The translations under genes and the position numbers were made by a program. From Cladocopium goreaui (lineage: Eukaryota; Sar; Dinophyceae; Suessiales; Symbiodiniaceae): a DNA stretch of 64,000 bases. The stretch lies in the NCBI GenBank assembly GCA_947184155.2, contig CAMXCT020003768.1, forward strand, positions 149,405 to 213,404. The letters run 5' to 3'. Below are positions 31,914 to 41,961 of the stretch, piece by piece. How positions within the stretch are numbered: the stretch's first letter is position 1; each line of letters starts with the position of its first letter. The notes beneath the pieces were generated by a model, which saw nothing but the letters and a program-made list of their open reading frames with translations, was not told the origin of the DNA and made no database searches.

Positions 31914-32022
31914 CTGGTTGGTGGTTGACCTACCCCTCTGAAAAATATGAAAGTCAGTTGGGATTATAAATTATTATTCCCAACATATGGAAAAATAAAA
32001 CATGTTCCAAACCACCAACCAG
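31914..32022. mobile_element. family B element
   Basis: CTGGTTGGTGGTTGACCTAC ... GTTCCAAACCACCAACCAG. Confidence 0.85.
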
Positions 32023-32337
32023 ATAAACACTCATGCCATTGCAAACCTATCAAGGCTGTACCGCGGTGGTTGAAAAATCCAGGAGCCTTCAGAATGCAGC
32101 TGCCTATTCCATGAATTCAAAGGCGTGTTTCACACGCAAACCTAAAACTTGAACTTGGGGACCCCAAAGAATTCCCTAACTGCGTGGGAACAGATCTGGT
32201 TTTGGAAAGCTGTTTCTTCATTATTCATACTATGAAACTAATCACACGATGAAAATTATATTTGGAATGCCATCCGTGGGCCTGGTATCATGATACAACA
32301 TGGATCACTTACAAAATTTTGCCGCATTTATTGATGT

Positions 32338-32440
32338 TACCCTCTGGTAATTTACCTTCTTATGGAAAATTGCCATTTATAGTGAGTTTTCCCATTAAAC
32401 TTTGTGATTTTCCATTGCTATGTTAGTTTACCAGAGGGTA
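32338..32440. mobile_element. family A element
   Basis: TACCCTCTGGTAATTTACCT ... GTTAGTTTACCAGAGGGTA, near-intact arms. Confidence 0.85.
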
Positions 32441-32581
32441 TTTCTATTTTATTTATTGCTAGTGTTACGAAAGATGCTACTATTGGTATCATCTTATGAT
32501 AATTCTTTTTTGGGGTCCCGGCCTTTCCTTTGGGCCTCAGTCGCGTCAACTCCTGCTGTCGAAAGTACGTCCCTGACTCAC

Positions 32582-32627
32582 CATTGAACATCATGACCGT
32601 ATTCCTGGCGCCATGTTCCGACGTCTT
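32582..32627 (-). CDS. 46-nt exon, minus strand favoured
   Basis: Ends in the textbook donor TTCAATG|GTGAGT and begins after CATGTTTTCTTAAG|. Two frames are open (SEHGARNTVMMFN or VGTWRQEYGHDVQ); the second matches the phase left by the exon at 33072-33128. A plus-strand exon over the same DNA (CTTTGGGCCTCAG| to GCAAG|GTGGG) is the alternative. Confidence 0.4.
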
Positions 32628-33071
32628 CTTAAGAAAACATGCAAGGTGGGTCAAGGAAACCCGGTTGGTTTGTAACACGGTGGAAACAAAAATATTAATA
32701 AATAAACCGACTAACATACAATTTCCCACCCAAAAAAAATGAAGTTCAACCAACAGAACAATATGCACTAAAATGAGGTATAGTGTATAGTGTCTCAATG
32801 ATTTTGGTTTGCCACAGTATACAAGATACATCAAAATACCAACGTAAAGCGAGTCTATTGGAATCAATTTATCTTCGGCATGTAGGGTTCTGAATATATA
32901 ATATGTGGAATACTTGATCACGTGTACCTGAGAGATTCCACATTAGGATATCATTTTCCATGGCATCTATATTATCCGTTTGGCATTTGCGTGACTATTG
33001 TTGTCATTCGCCGCTTCGTTCCCCAAAAATGTGCAAACAATGTGCAAGCCTGGGATGCTTTGGCCCCTTAC

Positions 33072-33128
33072 CAAGAGGTTTCACGGCTCCAAGGTGAGGC
33101 TCCAAGGTTTTTGACTTATGAATTCCTT
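33072..33128 (-). CDS. 57-nt exon, minus-strand gene
   Basis: Acceptor TGTCTTTGGTGTCTTTAG| and donor CTCTTG|GTAAGG are both strong. 18 codons (GIHKSKTLEPHLGAVKPL) with 2 nt before and 1 nt after. Function unknown. Confidence 0.5.
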
Positions 33129-33129
33129 C

Positions 33130-33510
33130 TAAAGACACCAAAGACACCATGGTTAGGGAATGATGGTTAGGGATTTCCATAAATGATACCCCCAAATGGA
33201 TGCTTTATTTCATGGAAAACTCTATTAAAATGGATGATAACTGGCAGTGTGTCAAAACCTTGTACCCCTGGTGAACATCAAAATAGCTGGTAAATGGATG
33301 TTCATCCCACTAAAAATGGTATTAATAGGTATTGATCCATACCCAACTAGCGGTACCCCCATGACGAATCGGAAACCTCCATGACTTTCACATCGGACCC
33401 ATGACGCTGCTTGTTGGTCACCAACAAGCCCGGCTTGGTGCATCCCAGTCGGCCAGCTGGTGCAACATCATACCGGAACTAAGGATCTTCCACATCAGTA
33501 GTTTGATGCT
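33130..33510. other. possible exon near 33.4 kb
   Basis: About 33360-33470 is GC-richer and open on both strands; no clean splice pair was found. Confidence 0.25.
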
Positions 33511-33514
33511 AGTA

Positions 33515-33631
33515 TACCCTCTGGTAATTTAAGTTACACTTTGCGAACTGGAAGATGGCCCATTGAAGTAGTTGATTTACCGAACTGAAAAATGGTGATT
33601 TTCCATAGTTATGTTAGTTTACCAGAGAGTA
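33515..33631. mobile_element. family A element
   Basis: TACCCTCTGGTAATTTAAGT ... GTTAGTTTACCAGAGAGTA. Confidence 0.75.
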
Positions 33632-33634
33632 TAT

Positions 33635-34135
33635 GGGGCAATACGGAGAATAATGGGATGATACTGGGATATGAACAGACTTCCCCTCCGGTAATCAAAG
33701 ATCGCAATGTCAAAATCCCCCAATAATATAGATGAATTTTCCCCAGCTGTAAACCTCAGTGAAGTTCGGGAACTGTCCAGCCAGCCACGTTTGACCTAAA
33801 AAATGGTTCTTACTCGCTTACCAACCTGGATGTACCCCCAAGTAATGGGCTTGTGGACCCAGATTATCCCAAGTATATCTCATTATATCACTGTAGTACC
33901 ACCATTTGTGTTGGTTAAATCATATTAAATCCACATGTTTGATTGTCAAATCATGTTAGATGCCAGTTTTGTTGGTGAAAACTCCACCTCTTCCGTGATT
34001 TTTCAGCAAGCCTTGTAGATCCGTCGCTCATCGGTCTTTCCATCCGCGATCAGCCTTCCTGAGGGCTATCCCATATGGAAGCATACCACATTCTTACAGA
34101 AATCCGTATTACTATTTCTATTCTTATTAAATAGT
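33635..34135. other. exon-like island near 34.01-34.06 kb
   Basis: CTTCCGTGATTTTTCAG| at 34006 on plus precedes a short GC-rich open stretch; the minus strand is also open. Strand and extent not resolved. Confidence 0.25.
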
Positions 34136-34139
34136 GTTA

Positions 34140-34460
34140 TGATGATTATTACTATCATCATTATATATTGTGATATATATATATATATATATATATATTA
34201 TTATTATTATATATACTATAATATATATATATATATATATATATTATTATATATATATATTGTATATTATAGATATATAATAATATATTATATTATATAT
34301 ATATATATATTATATAATATATATATATTAAATATTGTATTATATACTTATATTATATGTATATTTATTATGTATATTTATTTACATAGATATTATATAT
34401 GTATTTATGTATTGTGTATGTGGTATATAAATAAATATATATATTGTATATACATCATAT
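34140..34460. repeat. (TA)n / ATT microsatellite
   Basis: Almost pure A/T; the Ile/Tyr ORF across it is an artefact. Confidence 0.9.
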
Positions 34461-34631
34461 ATGATGGGATTGGATAGGAATTTGCAGTACTTGGAGTTGC
34501 TGATCTGGGAGCCATAAAAAATCCATCAACATGTATTCCCAGTGTTTCCCACCAATTTCAAATGCGGGAGAGACCCCATGTAAAAATAAGCATATTATTA
34601 ATAAATCTTTAGCAAATCCAGGCAACTAACA

Positions 34632-34735
34632 TACCCATCCGGTAAACTAACTTTGATATAGAAAATCCACCCATTGTAGATCATGCCCGAGGGAAAGCAT
34701 GCATTTTCCACACGTACATTAGTTTACCTCAGGTA
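34632..34735. mobile_element. family A element, degenerate
   Basis: TACCCATCCGGTAAACTAAC ... TTAGTTTACCTCAGGTA. Confidence 0.6.
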
Positions 34736-35178
34736 GATCCTGTCAAACATTATTTTATATACTGGTACTTAGAAAAAATCTGGGTTCATGTTAACTTTCT
34801 CTGGACATAGAAGTGAGGATGCAGGAGCAATACATGCAAGCAGTGCATTTAAACATTGAAGTGGTATGGCTATAGCCAACCGACACTGGAAATGTATACC
34901 GCGCGCAGCACGACCAATTCAGCAGTCTCCAAATGCTGGTCGGTGCCCAATGGTGCTCCCAAGATGGGTAAGTTGGTGTTTAGGATTTTTGGGATTTATT
35001 GGACTTATATATAACTATAGCTAAATGGAGGTTTCCTAAGTCATGGGGGTACCCCAAATCATCTAGTTCAAGAGGATTTTCCATTATACACAATCCATGT
35101 GGGGGTGACTCCATTTCAGGAAACATTAGGAAACCACCAGATGGGTTTATAAACCAAGTTTCAACTAGGGGTCCCTAC

Positions 35179-35319
35179 CTTGACAACCCCTCAAATTTCG
35201 GGTTGTGTTTCCCACTTCCAGCCCAACGGGCTGCTGTCGGCAGTTTTCGCCGATCTCCACATGGTCCGTGAAACATTTTCCATAAACTATCCCTACAATG
35301 TGAGGCCCCCGTTCGATAG
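35179..35319 (-). CDS. exon spliced behind a family C introner
   Basis: Begins at AACTTAG|CT inside the family C element and ends at GTCAAG|GTAGGG. 46 open codons with no stop (HIVGIVYGKCF, DHVEIGENCRQQPVGL, GNTTRNLRGCQ). The first ~12 codons (IERGPHIVG) come from the element's end, so part of the element is exonised. Phase 1 in, phase 1 out, matching the open frame before the element. No family recognised. Confidence 0.6.
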
Positions 35320-35424
35320 CTAAGTTGGTGCACATAACTCCAATAACTATGGTTTATGGCACTTATAACTATAGTTACTGGGGCTTATAAACCAACTTAG
35401 CTATCTTGGGGGCCCCACATTGTA
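35294..35424. mobile_element. family C element acting as an intron
   Basis: TACAATGTGAGGCCCCCGTT ... GGGGGCCCCACATTGTA. On the minus strand it supplies donor CAAT|GTGGGG and acceptor CCAACTTAG|CTATC, giving an intron of about 99 bp (35320-35418) that keeps the frame. Confidence 0.75.
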
Positions 35425-35457
35425 GGTATCGCATCAAATACTTGGATTTGCTTAATG
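35420..35457 (-). CDS. short exon before the family C intron
   Basis: Open frame GRDPLSKSKYLMRYLQ ends with one base (T) at CAAT|GTGGGG, and T plus CT rebuilds a codon with the next exon. Its 5' boundary is uncertain because of a T9 run. Confidence 0.4.
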
Positions 35458-35599
35458 GGTCCCGTCCCAAAAAAAAATCTTCACTTCATCGATTCCCCAG
35501 ACATGGTGGATTTTACTTGGATTTTACGGAAAATCAGCCAAATTATTCGACTAAACAAACCCAGGAATCTCGTAGAAAGCGTGTTTTTTTTTTTGAACG

Positions 35600-35705
35600 C
35601 AGACTCCGCTGCCAAGAGGCCATACTCATCCCAGACCGCTTGTCCCAACGGACGAACGCACAAATGCCCCATCTGCTGACACTGACGACATTCGTCGGGT
35701 TTATA
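35600..35705 (-). CDS. candidate exon with Cys/His cluster
   Basis: Minus frame reads ECRQCQQMGHLCVRP then LGQAVWDEYGLLAAESAF. The possible acceptor is CGAATGTCGTCAG|. The plus strand has a T11...CGCAG| acceptor into an open frame, so strand is not certain. Neighbouring exons are minus. Confidence 0.35.
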
Positions 35706-35769
35706 GCTGTCACGGCCAAACTCGGACACGGCGAGGCGGGACGCGTTTTGAAATGTGAGGTTCTGAGGT

Positions 35770-36445
35770 TGTGAAAACCGCAGAATGCACGGTTTTAAGG
35801 GCTGATGTTGAAGATGTTGAAGTTCTTTAAGTCGTTTTTTTTTTACAAACTATAGATGATTGCGATCCGTGTTGACGTTTCCATGATATGTCCTTTTCAT
35901 TCTCATCACGCGGGATTTCACAACGGATTTGATATCAGTTTATCAGCGAACCGGTCGACTGCCGGACGGATGGTCATAGAGATAGACTCCAAATCTGCTG
36001 AATACCATTGTGATTCATTACTTCTAAATACGGACATGATGATCATCTATCTATCATTGTTTTATCTCATTTTGGGGTACCATATTTTAGGACAAAACCA
36101 AACTAATTCCATCATGCAATACTCTCGCAGTCGAGTTATAATAGTTTTTTTTGAAGAAGGAAAAACTCTTTTCAGGGCCAACCTATGTTTGAGAACCTAT
36201 CTACTTTGTTCATCTTTGTTCTATGTAAACATGAAACAAACCATTAAAAAAAAAAAAATATCTACCAAACCTAAGGGCCAACCTATTGTTTGAGAATCTA
36301 CAGTATGTCTATCTATTGTTTTCTATATATATATATAGTAACCACCAAAAGGACACAAAAAGCAAAATCCCATTTAATTTTTGATAAATTGTGTTTCTAT
36401 CTTTTTTGGGTACTACTGACTATGCAACCTGATTTTTGTTTGGCT
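35770..36445. other. spacer with possible coding island at 35.87-36.0 kb
   Basis: 35870-35990 is GC-richer and open on plus (SMICPFHSHHAGFHNGF) and partly on minus. No firm splice pair. The rest is AT-rich. Confidence 0.25.
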
Positions 36446-36449
36446 TCCC

Positions 36450-36555
36450 CAGAAAACAACGAGTGCGGGATGCACCGCATAATAGGCTGCTCCAGGTTTC
36501 CAACGGTCTATGATAGACGTGTCACCAAGGTGGGAACCCCGTAAACACGAGAACG
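36450..36555 (-). CDS. exon starting inside a family C2 element
   Basis: Acceptor AAACCAACTTAG|CG is inside the C2 element, exactly as at 44124. The open frame runs 34 codons: FSCLRGSHLGDTSIIDRW then KPGAAYYAVHPALVVFW. Its 2 leading bases complete the codon left by the exon at 36912-37025. The 3' end is not certain. A plus-strand exon (CTTCCCCAG| to ACCAAG|GTGGGA) occupies the same DNA and is the alternative. Confidence 0.45.
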
Positions 36556-36706
36556 CTAAGTTGGTTTATTTCACTAGGTGAATTCTGAATGGTTCCTGGT
36601 CTATATATGTCTGTATTATACATATATATATATAGAGAGAGATATATAAATATAATTCATAAATCAACTTGTTGCTGGGCGGGCACCAACTTGTAGCCTC
36701 CCTGTA
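36524..36706. mobile_element. family C2 element with AT insertion
   Basis: ACCAAGGTGGGAACCCCG ... GGGCGGGCACCAACTTGTA. Interior carries a TATATA run. Its ends hold AAG|GTGGG and TTGTAG. Confidence 0.6.
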
Positions 36707-36911
36707 ATTTGACACACCAAGATTTTTCGCATCGAGACTCAACGTTTGAAACCACGAAATCTAAGCCTCAATCCTTAGAGAAAAAAACATCCCCGATTGG
36801 GGTTTATTATGGGGAAAAAACACCTATGATTGGATGTAAAATGACCCCCAGTCATGGTGAATTGGATGGTTCATGGTGTGGATCCCACATTACTGATATA
36901 TTGCAATTCAC

Positions 36912-37025
36912 CTTTGCCCTGGGCGATCAGCGTCAAATTTCCCGATTGCTTCTCGCCAGGGTACATAGAGGAAATGATATCGGCAGGTCGGCTGATGATA
37001 GTGATTTCCTGCTTGGAGGCTTCAT
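36912..37025 (-). CDS. exon, minus-strand multi-exon gene
   Basis: Starts at GATGTTTCCAG|AT and ends at GGCAAAG|GTGAAT. 37 open codons: EASKQEITIISRPADIISS then MYPGEKQSGNLTLIAQGK. Phase joins the exon at 36450-36555. A plus-strand reading is possible but lacks a good donor. No domain recognised. Confidence 0.5.
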
Positions 37026-37090
37026 CTGGAAACATCGTCAACGTAGGGTGGAACATTCATAAAACCTAATCTGAAACCCACCAAATCACA

Positions 37091-37197
37091 CTGTGGATGG
37101 AATAAATCCTGCACCACCAAGAGGATAGTTGAAACCCTATAAATAATAGGATGTTTACCACCTATCAATTGGTGCAGGATGTCGAAACCATCCACAG
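37091..37197. mobile_element. family F element
   Basis: CTGTGGATGGAATAAATCCTG ... GGTGCAGGATGTCGAAACC then ATCCACAG. Confidence 0.75.
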
Positions 37198-37199
37198 TA

Positions 37200-37555
37200 T
37201 GTTTATTGAACGAAATAAGCCGTTGAGATGACGTCCACGATTAAGAATTATTCAAGGTGAGGTGGCTATCACTTACTCAGATGCTCATAGATTGCACAAA
37301 AAATCTCCTGTGTTGGTGAAATAACACAACTTTGCTATCATACATGAACTATTTATTCCCCTTGCTGTTGGCTGAATTCAAATCATTCAAATTGTACATC
37401 TGCTTCCATTTGTTGGATAACCAATAGTTGTCAAAAGAATGGTTCCATAACCTTCTGTATAAGCCCTTGGTCAATCATCACTAAATTATCCCTATTAAAA
37501 TGGTCATGTAAGAATTATCCCGGCAAGAGACCCCAAACAGTGTGGGGGAGTGGGA
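37200..37555. other. no gene seen
   Basis: AT-rich spacer. Confidence 0.4.
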
Positions 37556-37559
37556 GGAT

Positions 37560-37861
37560 AATGTATGACAATGTTGTTGGTGATGATGATGATGCTGATG
37601 ATGATGATGGTGATGAGGATGATAATGTGGCACAATGGTGCAGAGGATGATGATGTTGCGGACGATGATGTTGAGGATCATGATGTTGAGGATGATGAGG
37701 TGTTGAAAATGATGGTGTTGAGGATGATGATGTTGAGGAGGATGAGGATGAGAATGACAATGCGGAAGAGGAAGTGGAGGATGATAAGGTGGAGGATGAT
37801 GCTGCTGAGACGGATGAGGATGAGGATGAGGATGGGGATGAGGATGAGGATTATGATGATG

Positions 37862-37893
<32 letters not shown>

Positions 37894-38130
37894 GATGATG
37901 ATCATCATCATGATGATGATGATGATGATGATGATGACGATGATGCGGACGATGATGTTGAGGATGATGATGTTGAAGAGGATGATGAAAAGGACGATAA
38001 CTTTGTGGAAGGTGAGGTGGAGGAGGAGGATGTTGCGGAAGATGAGGTGGAGGATGATGATGTTGAGGATGATGATGTGAAGGGGGAGGAAGGTGATGAT
38101 GTTGAGAATGTGACATGTTGAGGATGATGA
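37560..38130. repeat. imperfect (GAT)n / GAGGAT array
   Basis: GATGATGTTGAGGAT-type repeats. Acidic, Met-rich and His-rich ORFs in all frames are artefacts of the repeat. Confidence 0.9.
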
Positions 38131-38149
38131 TGTTGAGGAGGAGGACCGA

Positions 38150-38420
38150 TCCCAAGACCTAGGACCACACTTTGTGCGAGCCTGCGCAGTCGAAATGCAC
38201 TTCCACATTTCACAAGAGCCACTTTATACGGAAATTTACAGGTAAAAGGCTGCAGACCAGAGCGAGCACCCTGATCAAGCACCAGCCTTTACTCCTACCG
38301 TAGAACCCCTCAGTGTGGACACACTGTTTGGAGGAAAAAACATGTTCGGACACGCCCAAATGGATCACGGCCAGTTTATCACATTGCTGGAAAATCCCCG
38401 ATGAAATCAAGGTTTCAATG
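38150..38420. other. GC-richer island, possible exon or dispersed repeat
   Basis: Plus frame GPHFVRACAVEMHFH then ISQEPLYTEIY ends at TTTACAG|GTAAAAGG. Both strands are open around it. It reminds me of a sequence common in Symbiodiniaceae gene models, but I cannot verify that. Confidence 0.3.
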
Positions 38421-38543
38421 GAAAAAATAATGGAAAATCCTCTATGAATAGTGGACTTTCCAGCTTGCCACGTTTACCATGGCTGTATGTTTAAACCACA
38501 TACACCCATATAAATCTTCAGCTTTGGTATCTTTGGTAGTAGT

Positions 38544-38649
38544 TACCCTTTGGTAATTTCACAGTTTGCTATTGAACATGGTGATTTATAGTTGATTTAC
38601 CCATTTAAAATGGTGATGTTCCATAGCTATGTTAGTTTACCAGAGGGTA
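38544..38649. mobile_element. family A element
   Basis: TACCCTTTGGTAATTTCACA ... GTTAGTTTACCAGAGGGTA. Followed by a family H patch (38650-38735). Confidence 0.8.
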
Positions 38650-38747
38650 TCTCCCAGTAAATCCCATTAGATCCTATTATATAATTCCTATTAAGTCACC
38701 ATAAAATCCGATTAAATCCCATTAAGTCATTGGGTATCCATTGTATC

Positions 38748-38832
38748 AGCAGTCCAAGGTACCATGCGCTTTGATGGCGGTGCGATCAGCATGACATGCG
38801 AAACAGAACTCGTGGCCGCAGTTGAAGCAAGT
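38748..38832 (-). CDS. RBR-type zinc exon (RING2/IBR second half)
   Basis: After GCCGAG| the frame reads TCFNCGHEFCFACHADRT then AIKAHGTLDC: C-x2-C-x4-C-x2-C followed by H-x4-C, the spacing of IBR/RING2 domains. The residues TC continue the CDHM motif of the exon at 40445-40482. Probable donor is CTGCT|GATACA (GA type) or ATG|GTACC. In RBR proteins this region binds zinc and, in RING2, carries the catalytic Cys that accepts ubiquitin; which of the two domains this is cannot be told. A plus-strand frame over the same DNA is open but shows no motif. Confidence 0.65.
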
Positions 38833-38892
38833 CTCGGCGTGGGACCCAGGAAGTGGTTTTCACGTGGTTTTCACATAGTCCACTTATCTTTT

Positions 38893-38992
38893 CTGGTTGG
38901 TGGTTTCAACCATCTTGAAAAATATGAAAGTCAATGGGAAGGATTGTCCAATATATTATGGAAAATAAAAAATGTTTGAAACCACCAACCAG
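38893..38992. mobile_element. family B element inside the RBR intron
   Basis: CTGGTTGGTGGTTTCAACCA ... GTTTGAAACCACCAACCAG. Flanked by TTTT on both sides. Confidence 0.85.
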
Positions 38993-39346
38993 TTTTGTTC
39001 GGATATTTCATATCAAGTAAGGGATAGTAAGGGGGTATTATATGGTTCTTAGCCAATTACTACCTGGAACGCCATAGATGCCTATTGCTTCAGGCTGCTT
39101 ACACGTAGTAGTCAACTTGTTTGTGTCACTTTGCAATTCCCAGAAACAAAAAAGGCACTTCATCGTAACAGATCTGTAAGGTGCCATAAATACCCGCAGG
39201 GATCCTACTCATAAAATGGTCACTTTCCAATGCACTTTCCAGTGATTCTAGATCTAAGTCTAGTTGACGCTTTTACAATAGCAGTGTTTATTTAAATTCA
39301 CAATTAGCAGCAAGTCGAAGATTGGGATCTGTTAAGGTAAACATGA

Positions 39347-39584
39347 TACAGGATGCTGCCCCGAAGTTATAAGTTGGTTTATAAACCCCATTCACTATAT
39401 ATAGTTATATCTACCATAAACCATAGAATTCAGCCATAGTTATAAGTTGGTTTATAAACCCCATTCACTATATATAGTTATAAACCATAAACCATTCACT
39501 ATATCCACCATAAACCATAGAATTCAGCCACTTTTGTGTTCGGCAACTGAACGCGAGCTCGAACGGGGGCCCCATCCTGTGTCA
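39347..39584. mobile_element. family C2 element, internally duplicated
   Basis: ACAGGATGCTGCCCCGAAG ... ACGGGGGCCCCATCCTGT. The segment AGTTATAAGTTGGTTTATAA with CCCATTCACTATATATAG occurs twice. Confidence 0.75.
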
Positions 39585-39599
39585 TCCAATTCTGTCGTT

Positions 39600-39720
39600 G
39601 GGTTCCCCCAGAAGATAGAAACATGTGGCCCGAGGCCCGAGGATGCGAACTCTCTTAGGTTTCCAACTGTTCCATCGATTTTGTGGCTGCCATAGAATGG
39701 TTGTTCAGTGAATCTACCAA
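39600..39720. other. exon-like island within the RBR intron
   Basis: Plus strand has GTTGGGTTCCCCCAG| (39611) and CTCTTAG|GTTTCC (39658) around frame KIETCGPRPEDANSL. Minus is also open. If real, it would be a nested or opposing exon. Confidence 0.25.
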
Positions 39721-39724
39721 GCAA

Positions 39725-40240
39725 TGGACAAAGGCATCTATAGGCCTATAGGATCCTATAGGTGCAAAGTGAAGAAAGACCTCGTTGGCTTTCTTTCACC
39801 CTGCTTGCCTCAACATTTCTGGAGGAATCAAAATGGTACGGCGATGTCATATTTCCCCTGCAAAATCATAAGATCCTAGTCAGACATAAGATTATAGACC
39901 ACAGTCATTCAGTACTAAGTTGATTGCAAGACCAAGTCTGCATCATTTGGCTAGAAACAAAAACCCTAAAATCTCCTCTTTTCACTGCAAAATAGCCAAG
40001 GCAAATGGATGCTCAAGCTCCCAAAATGTGGTATCTGGGGTATTGGTTCAAATTATCCTTGAAATTGGAGTCATTGGTTTACCTTCTGGAAATCAAACGT
40101 GGCCATTGAAAAAACCCAATGATCGATGATTTTCCCAGCTAACCTCCAGACTCCATTTAGGGGGATTCTCGGATGCTTGATTGGTTTAATAAAGGTTTAA
40201 TTATCCCCATGATATACCCAGCTAACACTCAGAAATCGCA
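39725..40240. other. no gene seen
   Basis: AT-rich intron sequence. Confidence 0.4.
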
Positions 40241-40244
40241 AAGC

Positions 40245-40355
40245 ATTGCCAATCTTAGATACCCTGCAACAAATTAAATTCTTTACTGGTTGGCAGATAT
40301 TCCCATTGATACCAAAAGACTAAAGGATTAAAGTATCCATGTAAGATTGACCTAG
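40245..40355. repeat. family G dispersed repeat, copy 2
   Basis: Nearly identical to 50765-50871 over 111 bp apart from a CTGGTTGGCAG / CTGTAG difference. Confidence 0.9.
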
Positions 40356-40444
40356 AAAGGACCAATTCTGTAGGTCCAAGTGCCACTTTTATCCCATCCT
40401 GGGTCCCTTGGAGGCTTTGACCGTGACCCTTCCAAGAGCCAGGC

Positions 40445-40482
40445 CATATGGTCACACTGATCATCATCCTCTTTCATGATGC
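40445..40482 (-). CDS. 38-nt RBR exon carrying CDHM
   Basis: Acceptor TTTCGCTTCGCCAG| and GC-type donor CATATG|GCCTGG. 12 codons, IMKEDDDQCDHM, with 2 nt in front. Joined to the next exon it gives C-D-H-M-T-C-x2-C, the hallmark of IBR/RING2 (C-x-H-M-T-C). The 2 leading bases complete the codon left by the exon at 41837-41891. Confidence 0.65.
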
Positions 40483-40667
40483 CTGGCGAAGCGAAACACT
40501 GGACCTCAGAAAAGCCTTTAAAAAGTTCCGTGGTGCTGGGTTAATCTGAGATTCTTAAGCATCAAAAACTGGTTGGTGGTTGAGCTACCCGAAATATATG
40601 GTGATTGTATGGTTTAATATGGTGCAAAATCCCATTGATGATCATAGTTACTTATAATCTTATATAG

Positions 40668-40777
40668 CTGGTTGGTGGTTGACCTACCCCTCTGAAAAAT
40701 GATGGACTGAAAGTCAGTTGGGATTATGACATTCCCATGGAAAGTCAAAAAAAATCATGTTCCAAACCACCAACCAG
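40668..40777. mobile_element. family B element
   Basis: CTGGTTGGTGGTTGACCTAC ... GTTCCAAACCACCAACCAG. A fragment of a further copy starts at 40571. Confidence 0.8.
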
Positions 40778-40860
40778 AAAAGATATTTTCAGCAAGGAAA
40801 TATGGGGAATCTAGCATCTGGGGTAAGACTTGTTGAAGGCTCTTTCAACACAGCTTGACA

Positions 40861-40958
40861 CTGGTTGGTGGTTTCAACCATCTTGAAAAATATTAGTCAA
40901 TGGGAAGGATTATCCCATATATTATGGAAAATAAAAAATGTTCCAAACCACCAACCAG
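40861..40958. mobile_element. family B element flanked by open frames
   Basis: CTGGTTGGTGGTTTCAACCA ... GTTCCAAACCACCAACCAG. If spliced CTG|GT...CAG|, both strands give an uninterrupted frame across the join (plus: LLKALSTQLDT then TCTNALLLLHAV). On minus it lies inside an RBR intron, so the flanks are not necessarily coding. Confidence 0.8.
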
Positions 40959-40959
40959 C

Positions 40960-41130
40960 GACATGTACGAACGCGTTACTTTTGTTGCACGCAGTCCAAG
41001 ATTGGTCATGGTTCTTTTTCAGGCGTGTATACTAACCATGGCCATCAATCTGGCTGAATTGTCTTCACCGATTGTGGGAATGGAGAAAACTGAACAAGAT
41101 CAATTTTGGTAGTTGGTAGTTCATCATTTC
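40960..41130. other. exon-like island, strand unresolved
   Basis: Plus frame MYERVTFVARSPRLVM and a GGTTCTTTTTCAG| acceptor at 41021; minus frame LGLRATKVTRSYMSL. One of these may be a real exon. Confidence 0.3.
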
Positions 41131-41589
41131 ACAACTTGCGACATTTCATAAATTTATATAAGTACGAAACTGGATTCCTAAAATCCGAATCATCATTCAC
41201 GGTGAGCTCAGTGAGGTCGCTATGATTTGCGTGATCACAGACTGGCAGTTAACCATATCAATCCTCTTCGAATCCACTTATACATACCTCGTATGTACTG
41301 TATATGTTTGGAATAACCCTTAGTTTCATAGGTATACACATATACACACAATGTTGGTAAAGCAATAGTAAACGGCCCCAAAAATCACTAGAAATGGATG
41401 CTATAAACTATCAACATATGGACGGTTTATTATTGCTGTACTAACACTAAATGGTTTGTCATATGGGGGGTCCTGCCATTTATAGATGAATTTCCAATAA
41501 AGCCTCCATTTATAGATGTTTTTCAATCTATGGTGGATTTTCCCAAGAAAACAAATGCTTTAGTTTCATAAGGGCTATATATGGGTACC

Positions 41590-41695
41590 TTAGGGTAAAC
41601 TAACATAGATGTGGAAAATCAACCATTTCTAGATAAGTTTCCTAGGGTTTCCCCATGGGTGTTCCACATCTACGTAAACGTGTACCCTAGGATAT
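41590..41695. mobile_element. family A-like element, divergent
   Basis: TACCTTAGGGTAAACTAACA ... CTACGTAAACGTGTACCCTAGG; arms GATGTGGAA / TTCCACATC. Confidence 0.55.
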
Positions 41696-41836
41696 CAATA
41701 TGATATAGAATATCTAAATGTTTCCTGTATCACGACTTTTTTTAAGATGGTAAAAAAAAGAAAATTGCATATCTGTGAAGGATCTCTGAATTTTCTATCA
41801 AAGCACTTCGGATTAAAAAAACGCGCCGCAACGCGC

Positions 41837-41891
41837 CTTGCAAACACGTGGGGCACACCGTGATGAATTCTTCATTGGGATCTTTCAACTC
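41837..41891 (-). CDS. RBR exon carrying CPTC
   Basis: Strong acceptor TTTTCATCCACGAATCGGCTTTGCAG|; GC donor TTGCAAG|GCGCGT. 18 codons, ELKDPNEEFITVCPTCLQ, plus one base. With the next exons the order is C-x2-C-x11-C-D-H-M-T-C-x2-C-x4-C-x2-C-x10-H-x4-C, a complete RING2/IBR ligand set. A longer version ending at GTTGCG|GCGCG is possible but breaks the phase. Confidence 0.6.
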
Positions 41892-41961
41892 CTGCAAAGC
41901 CGATTCGTGGATGAAAATGTGAAAGCAACAGTGAACTAGCAGTGAACTGTTAAGTAACATG

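Noticed and set aside
32541-32645. Plus-strand exon RVNSCCRKYVPDSP with GCAAG|GTGGG
   Set aside because: Attractive signals, but the minus strand has a consensus GTGAGT donor in the same DNA and neighbouring exons are minus; kept only as an alternative.
37481-38282. Acidic and His/Pro-rich ORFs at 37.5-38.2 kb
   Set aside because: Imperfect GAT repeat read in several frames; no constraint or splice context.
40245-40355. snRNA or tRNA identity for family G
   Set aside because: Compared by eye with U1, U2, U4, U6 and tRNA consensus words; no match.
41037-41053. 17-nt micro-exon (CCAGATTGATGGCCATG, minus) between the CPTC and CDHM exons
   Set aside because: Phases fit, but joining the two exons directly also fits and gives a tighter, more typical zinc spacing.
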